A stretch of DNA of 64,000 nt, from NCBI RefSeq assembly GCF_001315945.1, contig NZ_BBBG01000011.1:1-64000 (forward strand), read 5' to 3'. Below are positions 1 through 10,860 of the stretch, piece after piece. The first letter of the stretch is position 1; each line of letters begins with the position of its first letter. The stretch comes from Methanogenium cariaci JCM 10550. Its GTDB lineage: Archaea; Halobacteriota; Methanomicrobia; Methanomicrobiales; Methanomicrobiaceae. The notes below the pieces were generated by a model. It worked only from the letters and a program-made list of their open reading frames with translations. It was not told where the DNA came from and did not search any database. The translations under genes and the position numbers were made by a program.

Positions 1-232
1 TAAATTGATGCGTCTGGCAGAAATGCCGTGCATTGAATAATAACCCCCCCTATTCATCTCAGAAACAGATTATGTCATGATGCCCCCCCATGATCTGATT
101 TCACGTCCGGATGTTCTGTTTTGCATTTAAATTTCAGAGGTTGTGAGTACGGGGAAAGAGTTCATTGGAGTGGATGGAGGCAAAAATATAGCGGTTGACC
201 CCCCCATCGTGGATAAAAACAATATCCTGAAA
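1..232. other. window edge and intergenic, only weak ORFs
   Basis: Nothing firm. A short plus-strand frame at 2-40 ends in a stop at 38-40 and could be the last residues of a gene that begins outside the window. A 38-residue GTG frame at 143-259 (GKEFIGVDGGKNIAV near its start) overlaps the end of the next gene and contains a C7 run. It matches no family I know and has only a weak ribosome binding site. Confidence 0.2.
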
Positions 233-1012
233 TTATCCATTCATAAGCCAGACAAATGATATGGTAACTGCACCAAGGATGATACAGAATATCCAGAACG
301 GAGTCCGTTTCGCTACCTTAAGCAGGACGTTCATCGATACATAACCGAAAAAAAGGGATGACACTGCTAAAATGACGGCGGTCTGAAGAGGTATCAGCCG
401 TATTGTACCAAAATCTATGATAAAAATTGAGAGTGCCGCAGGGACACTGATCAGAAAAGAAATGACCAGTGCGGTCTCCTGGTTTATCTTTTGTGCAAGA
501 AGGGTTGCCACCGTAATTCCAGACCGTGAAACCCCCGGAAGGATGGCAAAGCCCTGTGCAATTCCGGTGATCACCATATCCCTGTCACTCATTTGATCCA
601 TCTCTTTTTCGCCCGGTGTGCCGGATACTTTCATAATCACGCCGGTGAGGATCAGCAGGCATCCGATTAAGACCGTAAAGGTGGAGGCATTCTGTTCCAG
701 GGATACGGTTTTCAGCAGAAGATAGAGCGGCAGAGCAGTTATCGCCGTTGAAAGAGTTGCAATCAGGAGAATTCGTGTCAGTTTATAGTCCGGACGAAGA
801 TTTTTTAAGATCTCAACAAACTCTCCCCGGAACCGAATCATCACTGCTATCATCGTGCCGAAATGAAGGTAAAACGCATATGACAGAGCCGTCTGAGGGT
901 CCATATGGAGATAGTTGAGCAGATAAAGCATAGTCTGTGCTTCACTGCTTATCGGGAGCCATTCAACGGTTCCCTGAATTGCACCTGCAATAATTGCTTC
1001 CAGACCGTTCAT
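233..1012 (-). CDS. uppP: undecaprenyl-diphosphatase family (UppP/BacA-like) membrane phosphatase
   Basis: Integral membrane pyrophosphatase that recycles polyprenyl diphosphate carrier lipid left over from surface glycan transfer. The protein has 259 residues, close to the family norm. Two family signatures are visible: GTVEWLPISSEAQ near residues 14-26 (the ExxPISS motif) and PGVSRSGITVATLLA near residues 158-172 (the PGxSRSG phosphate-binding motif). About seven to eight hydrophobic segments are present. The usual first acidic residue of EGxTEfLP is Gln here (IQGTVEW), as in many archaeal members. It lies just downstream of, and on the same strand as, a secreted heparinase-like gene, which fits an envelope role. 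The frame is intact. The family is clear; the natural substrate (archaeal polyprenyl or dolichyl diphosphate) is inferred. Confidence 0.88.
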   Translation of the reverse strand: MNGLEAIIAGAIQGTVEWLPISSEAQTMLYLLNYLHMDPQTALSYAFYLHFGTMIAVMIRFRGEFVEILKNLRPDYKLTRILLIATLSTAITALPLYLLLKTVSLEQNASTFTVLIGCLLILTGVIMKVSGTPGEKEMDQMSDRDMVITGIAQGFAILPGVSRSGITVATLLAQKINQETALVISFLISVPAALSIFIIDFGTIRLIPLQTAVILAVSSLFFGYVSMNVLLKVAKRTPFWIFCIILGAVTISFVWLMNG

Positions 1013-1093
1013 ACAATAGCATGGAGTCGGTTCGCTATGACTAATAGTTTGTGCACCATTTTGTAAAAAATCGGTGAGATATCAGAGGACAGT

Positions 1094-3775
1094 TCATTCT
1101 CTCCTGACATACCAACCAGCGAGTATGATGATGCAGCCCGATATCAGGCTAAAGGTGAAACCTCCGGCGTTTTGATCTGCCGGGTATCTGTCCCGTATGA
1201 TTCCCGTCGGGGGGGTCACCGTCCGGGACGGGCCGGATAATCCGCCTTCATCTGAGACGATAATGTGAGCCGTCTGTTTTTTTGAATAAATCTCAAATGC
1301 AGCGTTTGTCTTATCTGAAATGATCTTTACTGCGGAACCCCCGTTGGTCTCTTTAAAATTGGTATATGGCATCCCATCTCGGGTTATCCGCTGTATCGTA
1401 TTTTTTGGCATATGAACCGTGATTTCCATCCCTGCATCCGTCTTAGAGATGCCGATCAGGTCATCCCCATTCTTTCTGAGATAAGTGCCGCCTGACAACA
1501 TACAGTAATAATCCGCTGAATTCTTTGGCTGGCGGAAAAATACCGTCCCTGCATCTGTCTTAAATATATCAAATGTGGCGTCTCCTGTTCCTGAATAGAT
1601 GGTGTCGGTATTGGCCGATGAACCGACCCGTATGGCATTTCCATTTCCGGTGACCGGTAACTCTTCCGTTTTTTTATCCATCTCATTCAGGTATCCTGAT
1701 GCGAGAACCGTAATGCGAAAGAGTTCTTCTGCCGGACGGTTTCTCAGATATAATACTGGCAAAAAAACTTCTGATGCAGCAGCATATCCTGCAATTCTCC
1801 CGACATGCTTTGTGATATATATCTCCGACGCCGGAACCGAAAAGAGGTTCAGCTGAACGGTTTACGGTATGGATTTGTTGTTTCCCATGTGACAGAGTTC
1901 GTTGTAATGCCCGTTTCGGTTTCACGTTTATAGGGTAAAGAAAGCCAGCCATATGAATCATCGTTTAGTGTAAGGCTGCCTTTGACATGCCCTATCTCAG
2001 ATTCTACGTATTTTTTATCCCCGTTTTTATCCTTTGTTGGTGAAATGGTGAGACTGGACGGACGGAAAACATTGCGGTATATCCATTCTTTATCGCTTTC
2101 CAGACGGTCAACGATCACAAAGTAATCATCTTTTGGGTACAGAACGGTCCGGGTGTAGTGAATGGGTGATGCGAGGGTATTCTTTGTTGACCAGTCATCG
2201 CCAATCAGGTCAGTAATTGTTTCTGACGCAGCAATCCCTTTTATCCACGGGGGGGTCTGAATCACCGTATCCACGGTAACCGACGTATCAATACCACCTG
2301 CATCCCCCCTTGTATACTCCTCTTGCCTGGCTGTCCGCCCAAAACGAGGTTGCAAACGGTGTCTGTGGGTCTTCGATCTGAATACTGTTGTGATGGACGC
2401 CGTACTGTCCGTAATAGGTGTCAAGGACATGCTTTGTTTCACCTGCGTCTGCAAGAAGGAGATCTCCTCTGCTATAGTATTCAATACTCAGCTGGTCATG
2501 GTGTGCACTGTCCCGGTTACTGTTTGACTCCACATCGAATGTGACAAGAGATAACCAGTCCGCGTCTTCTTCCCAGTCTCCCCCCCTGAACACCTGATAG
2601 ATGGCGTCTTCATCCAGATGACTGGTCCATTCCGGTGACTCCCGGCTGATACCGTTGTAGTTTTCATAGACAATGTAGAGAAGTTTTGTCGGTGCAAGGT
2701 CGTTTTCCCTTGAGTACGGGAGAAGCGTATCCCCCCCTTTGGTCTGGTCCAGGTATCTGAGCATTTCTCCTTTCTCCTGGTCATTCAGAAGACTGAGAAT
2801 ACCTCTTTGGTAGGTTTCGAGCGTGTTCCCTGATGTCACATAGTTGTTCATGTATCCGTTCGGGAGTGTCTCCCAGAGCTCTGAGGTGACGATCTTTTTT
2901 GCTACCGGGTAATCTTCGAGCATGTTTTTGTCATAGTGGACACTGTATACCTGGAACCACCAGAGGAGGTCATCGATGACATAGGTCTTATAGGATCCCA
3001 GCAGGTGCTTTCCTGATTCCTCATCAAATCCGTATGAGATGAGCGGTCTGTTGTAGGTGTGCAGTTCGTCGTTTACGAAGAGATAATCTGTGCCTGCTTT
3101 CGTCCAGTCCTCAGGGCCTGATGAGAGAGAAATTCTGTTTGGATTGGTATAATCCTCAAGTGCCAGTCCTGCGATTGCAACACTGGGATATGCCTGTCCG
3201 TGGTAGTCAGCAAACGAGACATAGGTCTTTTTGGTTCCGTCGCCGTTTAGATCCCGGTATGTGCGGTCTGCAAGACGGGCAAGTTTGTCCCGTATGGGGG
3301 TGTCGTCCGTTGAACTCAGACCTGGCTGTATCCAGTCATAGGCCAGTGCATACCCTCTCAGTGCCACTGCCCGATCCATGTCATACGGAGCGTCCCCCCC
3401 GACATCGAGGTTCAGGAGTGCCTGACGTCCTTTATCTAAGTATTTCTGTTCCTTTGTGATCTGGTAGGCAAGACCGAGATCACTTGCAAATCCGCTCCGG
3501 TAGGATATCCGGTTATATGATGCCCAGTTGGGGTTGGAGAAATCGCGTGAGAGCGAGGCATCTGCTGAGTTGATGATACCCATCTCCCAAGAGTTCCAGG
3601 GTGAAGATGAACGGTACTGGTATCCGGGAACTCCGGTAATGTCGGAGAATAAGAGGTTTGGATGCGATGCTGCCGATGCTGAGAATGAGGAAGATACGGT
3701 CAGTGCGATTATGATTCCGAAGAATAAATATTTTTTTGTAATAATGACTGATATTATATGATTCGTGCCCTTCAT
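1094..3775 (-). CDS. secreted heparinase II/III-like protein with C-terminal membrane tail (frameshifted)
   Basis: Probably an exported polysaccharide lyase-like protein. The start at 3775 gives a hydrophobic signal (YLFFGIIIALTVSSSFSASA) before ASHPNLLF; an in-frame ATG at 3847 would add 24 non-signal residues. The N-terminal half looks like an alpha-helical toroid (LGLAYQITKEQKYLDKGRQA, YALAYDWIQPGL). The second half carries a Hepar_II_III-like beta region with LLLADAGETKH and GVHHNSIQIED. The C-terminus ends in a glycine motif, one hydrophobic helix and basic YVRRE, like an anchoring or sorting tail. It is broken into three frames: near 2305-2310 in a C6 run (five bases would restore frame), and near 1862 where one base seems missing. 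An extra Pro at QTPPW relative to the paralogue at 8330-13408 fits an inflated C7 run. The family is fairly clear; the substrate is unknown. Confidence 0.7.
1870..3690 (-). repeat. direct repeat with 11500-13330 (heparinase-like domain duplication)
   Basis: The heparinase-like domain coding sequence here is nearly the same at DNA level over long stretches as that at 11500-13330, same orientation, about 9.6 kb apart. Examples are the blocks around 3361-3460 and 13006-13105, and around 2461-2630 and 12100-12270, where differences are few. The similarity fades at the signal peptides and after the first beta domain. Confidence 0.85.
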
Positions 3776-3984
3776 ACTCTCACACAGTCCCCCATCAATA
3801 TAATAATGTTTGTCTTTTTTTGACCTGAATGAAATTGTGTGGATCACATTAATATATTACAATAATAGATGAGGTATCAGGTTCTCGTGGTGTTGGGGAC
3901 TCATAAAAGATGAGCTGAATCCCATGTTTAAAAAAGAGACCGGCGGTTAATTTCTGAAACAAAATATCATAAAAATGGGAAATT
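3776..3984. promoter_or_regulatory. divergent intergenic region
   Basis: AT-rich spacer between the minus-strand heparinase-like gene and the plus-strand membrane gene. An AT-rich stretch (aatatattacaataatag) at about 3851-3868 could hold a TATA box for either direction. No further motif was recognised. Confidence 0.3.
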
Positions 3985-6900
3985 ATGGGATCAAAAAGCT
4001 TAAACCGGCTAAAAGATACGAGATGCTTTAAGCGAATTCATTCATATTATGCTGAAGACAGATCTTTCTTTATATTATTGCTTTTTCTTATTGCAGTCCT
4101 TTTAATCGGATATCTTATCCCTTCACTGTATTTCGGCCGTCCTTTTGGAACAGATACGTATACCCATATTTTTCACACACAGGGAATGTACGCAACGGAT
4201 TCACTGTTTGATTTTTATGAAGAAATGGGGGGGAAAAAGGTGTTGAACCCCCCATCTCGAGGACAATCTTTTTAATTATCCCTTTGGTTCATGGCTGTTT
4301 ATTGCCGTTCTCGCAAAAGTTACCAATCTTGAACCTGATATCACTGCCTATCTGTTTAGTGCATTGTTCCTGGGAATTGTCGCAATAATCTATTTTATCT
4401 TTGCAGGTCTTTTTCTTGAAACAAAATCTCAAAAACTGTTTGCCGTTTTGTTTCTGTTTTCTATGCCCAGCGTTGTGCTGACGGTAAACAATTTTCGGCC
4501 GTCAACATTTGTTCTCCCGTTTTTATTATTTGTAATATACATCTCATATTCTGAAGAAATCACCCTGAAAAATTTGTTTCTCATGCTCATGACGGTCTTT
4601 GTAATAGCGCTGACGCACACCGGCTCTCTCATTTATCTTATGATCTTTTCCATTGGTTTTTTCTGGATGTATTGCTTGTTCGGGAGAAAATTCTCTCGTC
4701 CACTGTTTATATTATCATCAAGCACGTTTCTTTTCTTCTGGATCGCGGTAAAATTTTTTCCTCACCTCTATCAACAGTATGCAGCAAAAGCAACCCTCTT
4801 TTTGACCCCCCCGGTAATTTCCTTTCAAACAAGTTTCACATCTTTTTTGCGGATGAATTAAGCAATGTGATATATAACAACCTCTTCATAAACCATGAAT
4901 TTGTATATGTGATCATCTGCTCAGCATTTATTTTTGCAGTCGGAAGTTTACTTGTCTTTCTGGGAAATGAATTTACCCGACATTATTCCCGATTTACCAA
5001 TGAAAAAAAATTTGCCCTCATCCCCCCCTCGACCGGGATGTCTCATTCCTTTTTGACAACGCCGTTCTGGATCGGACCGATTCATGTAATACTTGGCATC
5101 ATTGGATTTTTCCAGCTTGATCTGAAGGGTAAATGTTTGGCGGTAACCGTGGTTCTGACAACCGTTGCGCCAGCGATTATACAAGCTTCGGAAGGAATTT
5201 CTGGTACTACCGGTGCTCTCAGAGAGATTTCATATCTCTACATCATAGTCCCGGTTGTTGCGGTATTGGGCCTTTGGTATATTGTTCAGGTATTAAAAAC
5301 TAAACTTAAAGACAGCAAATTGGCGATCACAATTCTGTTTGCGTTTATTTTTTCGGTAATCATTATCACGCCGGTAATTGGCAATGGATATTATCTCCCC
5401 CTCCATTTCCGGTGATGATTATATCATTGAGGGAATGCAATGGCTGTCAGATACCGGAGATCCGAATGAGAAAGTCGCAGGATATGGATACCGCACCGTG
5501 CCTGTTTATACGGAAAAAATGGATGTATCATACGGACTTGCATCCGGTACGCAGACCCGTACTTTTATTGAACTGTTAAACGGCATCTATTTCTCTAAAA
5601 ACGGGAATCAGATGGTGGACCTATATTCACTATTTGGCACCAGATATGTATTAATGTCAGATAAATTGATCAACAATCTTAATAAAGAGGATAATGAGGT
5701 TGTTATTGATTCACAGAAAACCCTTGATAAAATATTTTCAAGCAGGGATTTTGGCATATACGCCTTTTTTAAGCAATCAAAAAGTCCTGATGATGGAAAT
5801 TACATCGACGAACAGGTATCAATCAATACCGTCGGATCAAACATTGAGATCAGATCAAAATCGTATAAAGTGATCCTTGATCAGCAAACGCCAACAATTA
5901 AATCTATTGGCGATATTTCCCGGAATTATCTCCAGGAAGGCGTGATGTATGAGATGGCCCGAATCTCATGGCTGGGAAATAGCGATGATCTGGAGTCATA
6001 TACGTTCTTTGATGAGACATTTACACGGGAGATCGTAGAAAACCAGATAATTTACCATACCGTTCTTAAAGATGAACGGAGAATCAACGACTGGTCATCC
6101 GTTAGCGTAATATATACATTCCTGCCTGAAATGATTAAACGAGAATTTACGATTTCAAATGACAGGCTTTCCACAAGTGACGCACCAGTAATGAAGGCAT
6201 ATTTATCCACAAATCTCTTCATGCCTGCATCCACTCTTGTACTGAAAAAATCCCTGAAAAGTTGAAAAGGAGATATATCCTTCAGAAGATACGGTGGATG
6301 TCGATGATATTTATGGAACGTTCTATCTTTCAGATGGTGATTCCGGATTATATATCAAATATGGGGGGGATACTGCCCCATATCCCAGATATACTTCATA
6401 CAAGGGATCTACCGCATATGATTATAGTTCACTCAGTATTGGTAATTTTGAAATGATTGGGCCGGGTTCGTCTCTTCATCTGACTCAGTACATCTCAGTT
6501 GGTAGCGAGGATATTGCTGAACAGCATATTGAAAATGAAAACCGGATTTCACTGCATCCATATCCTGATGCAATCACTCCGTTGATCCTTTGTGGATATG
6601 ACTCTGGTAGAAATACCATGAGGTACGGAAAAACGGATACCTTTGCAATAGGTAACAATAGTGTCGAATATACGGATGTCTCAGGGGGTTATGCGGCTTA
6701 GAAATTCCCTTAATTCTGTTTTGAATGACAAGGAGAGGAAGATTCCGTACACCATCTCTGTTGTGGTAAGCCCCCCCCGTATGATAATATTCTGTATTGT
6801 GAAGGATTACGCCACCCCCCCAGATGGCATACTATCATGGAGAACAAACGGGAACGGTAATTCTGCCGGAATCTGAGCCCCCCCGGACCGAGTTTTTGTC

Positions 6901-7669
6901 AAACCGTTATACCCGACAGGAATTCTTTTCGGACTGGAAAAATGTGATCCGAAGTGTCTCTGCAAATAATGATATGGCACTGTTTCTTATGCGGTCTGAA
7001 GATGTGGAAAATCCAATCTATTCCCAAAATTTTCAGGACATTTTTTCCTATGCAGAGGAATACGGCCTGACTGCCGTCGAACCGGGAGAAATTGCAGATC
7101 ATTTCAAAAATCTACAGCAGGTTTCCTTTGATTCTTCCGTTGAAATGGATGAAGCGGTGATTCGTGTTACGAATGAAAATGATGTACCGGTAGAAGGTGT
7201 AACGTTCGTCGTGCGCATGCCAATACTGGACGAGGGTGTTTACGTTGCTGACAATGGGAAAATCGAAAAGACAAATCTGTATTTTGATCAGGATATTCTC
7301 TGGATCTCTGTTGACCTTGAGGCACACCAGTCAAAAACGATTTCAGTCAGGCCTTCTCTTACAAAGAAGAAACTCTTTATCGATATTCCGGATTCCCTAA
7401 AAGAAGGAATGGTAAAAATAATTGTAAGGGATGATAAAGGACAACCGATGAAAAATGCACGTATCACCATTGATGATATGCCATATACCACGAGTGGATA
7501 TGGCAATGTCTCTTTGTATTTGAGGCGTGGTTCATATGAGTTAACGGTGGAAAAAGCGGGTTATCTTAAAGAAACACTGAATATTGACGTTAATAGTTAT
7601 TTTTCGGTTCTTGAGGAGATGATAAAATCTGTTTCCCTCCCCCCCCAAAATACATCAAAATCGGTATAA
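3985..7669 (+). CDS. very large multi-pass membrane protein, GT-C-like, with extracytoplasmic beta domains (frameshifted)
   Basis: One gene of about 1,220 codons broken into at least six frames. The first ~100 residues hold one transmembrane helix followed by FGTDTYTHIFHTQGM, an acidic loop after helix one as in GT-C glycosyltransferases. Some eight to ten more hydrophobic segments follow to about 5400. The rest (5400-7669) is soluble and beta-rich, ending in a carboxypeptidase-regulatory or PEGA-like fold (VRDDKGQPMKNARITIDD ... GSYELTVEKAGY). Frame breaks lie near 4210-4255 (G7 and C6 runs), 4806, 5398, 6246-6262 (short A runs), 6685 and 6770-6820 (C7-C8 runs). It sits between two secreted heparinase-like genes and may be a glycosyltransferase or oligosaccharyltransferase-like enzyme. 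The catalytic assignment is only structural resemblance. Confidence 0.55.
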
Positions 7670-7746
7670 CAGGTTCCTTCCTGAGACATGAGTACACTAT
7701 CGGGTAAACCAGTATATCTGGTGATTATAATGCCACTAAAAAAGAT

Positions 7747-8163
7747 TTAACTATTTTTATCAATCCAGAAATGGACTTCTTCTGTGTTTATTTCACTATT
7801 GAGAATTACCTGAATCTTTGCAGGATAGGTCACATTTTCTCTCAGCAACAATTCTTCATTTTTTTCATAGTATTCATTTTTGTTCAGCTGGAATTGTTCC
7901 GTATGGACTAATTCATTATTTAAAAATATTTTACTCTCATAATCAGTGACACCTTCTTCAGAAGAGATAACTCCATAGGTAAAAGAGATTCTATCATTCT
8001 GGGTCTGATTTTGGTATGATTCTGGTATAATGTAGAGCGATGAATACTGTTCTTTGGTGAAAATAAACAGATATCCTGTTATGATAATTGCAATAATTAT
8101 TGCAACGATTGCTGCAATTTTAAACATTGAATAAAATTCATTGCCTTCACACCTGTCATTCAT
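7747..8163 (-). CDS. small membrane-anchored protein, extracytoplasmic beta domain
   Basis: 138 residues. Residues 13-34 form one strong membrane helix (MFKIAAIVAIIIAIIITGYLF). The remainder is a polar domain with alternating beta pattern, including SLYIIPESYQNQTQNDRISF and YESKIFLNNELVHTEQF. This resembles the C-terminal beta-sandwich of archaeal DUF1616 proteins, which are common in surface-glycan loci, but the match is by eye and weak. The frame is intact and lacks long G or C runs. A TATA-like box lies about 35 bases upstream. Function unknown; an envelope role is inferred from its place between the GT-C-like and PKD genes. Confidence 0.6.
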   Translation of the reverse strand: MNDRCEGNEFYSMFKIAAIVAIIIAIIITGYLFIFTKEQYSSLYIIPESYQNQTQNDRISFTYGVISSEEGVTDYESKIFLNNELVHTEQFQLNKNEYYEKNEELLLRENVTYPAKIQVILNSEINTEEVHFWIDKNS

Positions 8164-8191
8164 ATGTACTCAGGGATATGATAGCACAATA

Positions 8192-8212
8192 TTGTTTAAA
8201 TATATATTTGGT
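8192..8212 (-). promoter_or_regulatory. TATA-box promoter of the 7747-8163 gene
   Basis: On the minus strand the AT-only stretch aaatatatatttaaac lies about 30-45 bases before the start codon at 8163. That is where an archaeal TATA box with a short leader would be expected. Confidence 0.5.
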
Positions 8213-8329
8213 GGGATCAAGAAAAAATGCTGAAAAAATGTTTGGTAGAATACCCCCCCCATCAGCATTGGCCTGATGACCAATGATTTCTGTAAAGCTA
8301 AAAAATAATGTAGGTTCGGATTATACTCA

Positions 8330-10860
8330 TCAAATAATCTGTATATATCCTGTTTTAGATTCGAAGTCTATTCCCTCTGCATTGATCACCCTCTGGGTTA
8401 CCGAGTAGGTGCCGGGTTCTGTATAGGTGTGTGTCGGGTTCTGTTCGTATGAGCTTGCTCCGTCTCCAAAGTACCATGTCCATGAAGTGGGAATGCCCTG
8501 GCTCTGATCGGTAAAGGTCACCTGCATTGGTGCAGGCCCTGTTACACTGTCAGCACTGAACGCTGCCACGGGTTTTGTGGTTTCTGTCGGTTCCTCTGCA
8601 GCAGTTACGGATATGTAGCCTGTTTTTGTTTCGGTATCTGCTCCATCTGTATTCGTGACTTCCAGGGTGACCGCGTATGTGCCCGGTTCTGTGTAGACAT
8701 GCAGGGGATTTTCTTCCTCTGCAGTTGTTCCATCACCAAAGTTCCATGACCATGCATCCGGACTGTCACTACTGTCATCCGTGAAGGTAACTTCCAGTGG
8801 CACAGTGCCTGATACGACATCTGCACTGAACGCTGCTACCGGCGGGTTTGTAACAGGAGCGGTGGTGTCTTCATCGGTTACCGTGATGTATCCTGTTTTA
8901 TACTCAAAGTCGATTCCCTCTGCATTGATCACCCTCAGGGTTACCGAGTATGTACGGTTCTGTGTAGGTATGTGTCGGGTTCTGTTCGTATGAGCTTGCC
9001 CCCCCGCCTCCGAAGTACCATGTCCATGAAGTTGGAATGCCCTGGCTCTGATCGGTAAAGGTCACCTGCATTGGTGCAGGCCCGGTTACGCTGTCAGCAC
9101 TGAATGCTGCCACTGGTTTTGTGGTTTCTTCCGGTTCCGGTGTCTCAGTTGGTGTCGGTTCCGGTGTTTCAGTTGGTGTCGGTTTCTCTGCAGCGATTAC
9201 GGATATGTAACCGATCTTTGTCTCGACATCTGCTCCATCAGCATTTGTGACTTCCAGGGTGACCGCGTATGTGCCCGGTTGTGTGTAGGTGTGTTCGGGG
9301 GTTTTCTTCCTCTGCTGTTGTTCCATCACCAAAGTTCCACGACCAGGAATCCGGACTGTTACTACTTTCATCGGTGAAGGTAACTTCCAGTGGCACGGTG
9401 CCGGATACGACATCTGCACTGAACGCTGCCACCGGTGGGTTCGTAACCGGAGCGGTGGTGTCTTCATCAGTTACTGTGATGTATCCTGTTTTATACTCAA
9501 AGTCGATTCCCTCTGCATTGATCACCCTCAGGGTTACCGAGTATGTGCCCGGTTCTGTGTAGGTGTGTGTCGGGTTCTGTTCGTATGAGCTTGCCCCCCC
9601 GCCTCCAAAGTACCATGTCCACGAAGTGGGAACGCCCTGGCTCTGGTCGGTAAATGTCACCTGCATGGGTGCAGGTCCTGTTACGCTGTCAGCACTGAAC
9701 GCTGCCACGGGTTTTGTGGTTTCTTCCGGTTCCGGTGTCTCAGTCGGTGTCGGTTCTGGTGTTTCAGTTGGTGTCGGTTTCTCTGCAGCGATTACGGATA
9801 TGTAACCGGTCTTTGTCTCGACATCTGCTCCATCATCATTCGTGACTTCCAGGGTAACGGCGTAAATGCCGGGTTGTGTGTAGGTGTGTGACGGGTTCTG
9901 TACATTTGCCTGCCATCCATCCCCCCCGAAATTCCACGACCATGAATCCGGACTGTTTGAACTGTCATCCGTGAAGGTAACTTCCAGTGGGACAGTGCCT
10001 GATACGACATCTGCACTGAACGCTGCTACCGGCGGGTTTGTAACCGGAGCGGTGGTGTCTTCATCGGTTACCGTGATGTATCCTGATTTGGACTCAAAGT
10101 CGATTCCTTCTGCATTGATCACCCTCAGGGTTACCGAGTATGTGCCGGGTTCTGTGTAGGTATGTGTCGGGTTCTGTTCGTATGAGCTTGCTCCGCCTCC
10201 AAAGTACCATGTCCATGAAGTTGGAATGCCCTGGCTCTGATCGGTAAAGGTCACCTGCATTGGTGCAGGCCCGGTTACGCTGTCAGCACTGAACGCCGCT
10301 ACCGGTTTTGTGGTTTCGGACGGTTCTTCTATATCAGTTACGGATATGTAACCGGTCTTTGTCTCAGTATCCGTTCCGTCTGCATTCGTGACTTTGAGGG
10401 TAACGGTGTATGTGCCGGGTTGTGTGTAGATATGTGCAGGATTTACTTCTTCTGCAGTTGTTCCGTCACCAAAGTTCCATGAGTATGAGTCAGGACTGTT
10501 GGTGCTGGTGTCAGTGAACTGCACGGTAAGGGGGGGTGCCTGACCGGACGTTACATCTGCCTTAAAGGCTGCAACCGGCGCTGCCGGATTCGTTGCAGCC
10601 CCAGGTGTTACGGTGATGTAATTGGTTTTCTCTTCGGTATCTGAACCGTCTTCACCCGTTGCCGTCAGAATCACGCTATAGGTTCCCGGCTCTGCATAGG
10701 TGTGCGACGGATTCTTTACTACGGATTTCGTTCCGTCTCCAAAGGTCCATGACCAGGAGACTGCATTTGTACTGGTGTCAGTAAACTGAACGGACAGTGG
10801 CGCCTGGCCCTCTGTTGGAATTGCATTGAATCCCGCCACAGGAATGATTGGTGTAGGCAT
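8330..10860 (-). repeat. tandem PKD repeat array, nine units
   Basis: Nine PKD units of about 260-270 bases in two alternating sequence types. Units near 8880-9460, 9460-10040 and 10060-10310 are nearly identical in DNA. For example the stretch coding for PMQVTFTDQSQG recurs at about 8495, 9040, 9640 and 10240. Such identity suggests recent unit duplication and makes the copy number doubtful in a short-read assembly. Confidence 0.9.

Noticed and set aside
9121-9180. CRISPR-like short repeats
   Set aside because: The repeated short units encode TPTETPEP linkers inside the PKD protein. No repeat-spacer regularity exists.
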